From: an uncultured Mucilaginibacter sp.
Lineage (GTDB): Bacteria; Bacteroidota; Bacteroidia; Sphingobacteriales; Sphingobacteriaceae
NCBI RefSeq assembly: GCF_946481715.1
Contig: NZ_CAMLOV010000248.1
Span: 1-5,693, forward strand
Length of the DNA: 5,693 nucleotides
Reading direction: 5' to 3'
Positions 5,687-5,693 of this stretch are shown here, in pieces (the stretch's first letter is position 1; each line of letters starts with the position of its first letter). The translations under genes were made by a program, and so were the position numbers. Under the pieces are notes generated by a model that had not been told where the DNA came from, did not search any database, and saw only the letters and a program-made list of their open reading frames with translations.

Positions 5687-5693
5687 CTAATAG

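Overview
The window looks like chromosomal DNA of a Bacteroidota bacterium, most likely family Sphingobacteriaceae (Mucilaginibacter or Pedobacter type). This rests on the character of the proteins, the lack of Shine-Dalgarno sites before every start, a perfect Bacteroidota -7 box (TAnnTTTG) before one gene, and intergenic palindromes resembling those I remember from that family. The genus is a guess, since no rRNA or marker gene is present.

Layout. Positions 1-407 carry no gene and hold a mosaic of palindromic repeats. A complete dapA (4-hydroxy-tetrahydrodipicolinate synthase; lysine/diaminopimelate pathway) lies on the minus strand at 408-1286. The 306-base gap 1287-1592 holds another large palindrome and two copies of a short dispersed motif that also occurs just past the 3' end of dapA. 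Next, on the minus strand, come a GNAT acetyltransferase (1593-2129) and a long UbiD-family prenyl-FMN decarboxylase (2149-3990). They are separated by 19 bases and are read in the order decarboxylase then acetyltransferase, so they probably share a transcript. A 130-base divergent region (3991-4120) carries a -7 box, a 12-base direct repeat and a perfect 10-base palindrome. An exported alpha/beta hydrolase of the prolyl-aminopeptidase-like group (4121-5188) is on the plus strand. Last is a TauE/SafE-type membrane protein (5273-5686) that stops at about half the family's usual length, 7 bases before the window ends.

How the genes fit together. DapA supplies lysine and cell-wall precursor synthesis. 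The UbiD-type enzyme is plausibly a quinone-pathway decarboxylase, with the futalosine menaquinone route the best guess. The acetyltransferase is probably co-transcribed with it, but its substrate is unknown. The hydrolase and the transporter-like gene look like independent units. I see no defence system, mobile-element gene, CRISPR array, tRNA or rRNA, and no convincing new multi-gene system. The points most worth a second look are the interrupted TauE/SafE gene, the layered palindromic repeats, the altered lysine-sensing site of DapA, and the structured divergent promoter region.
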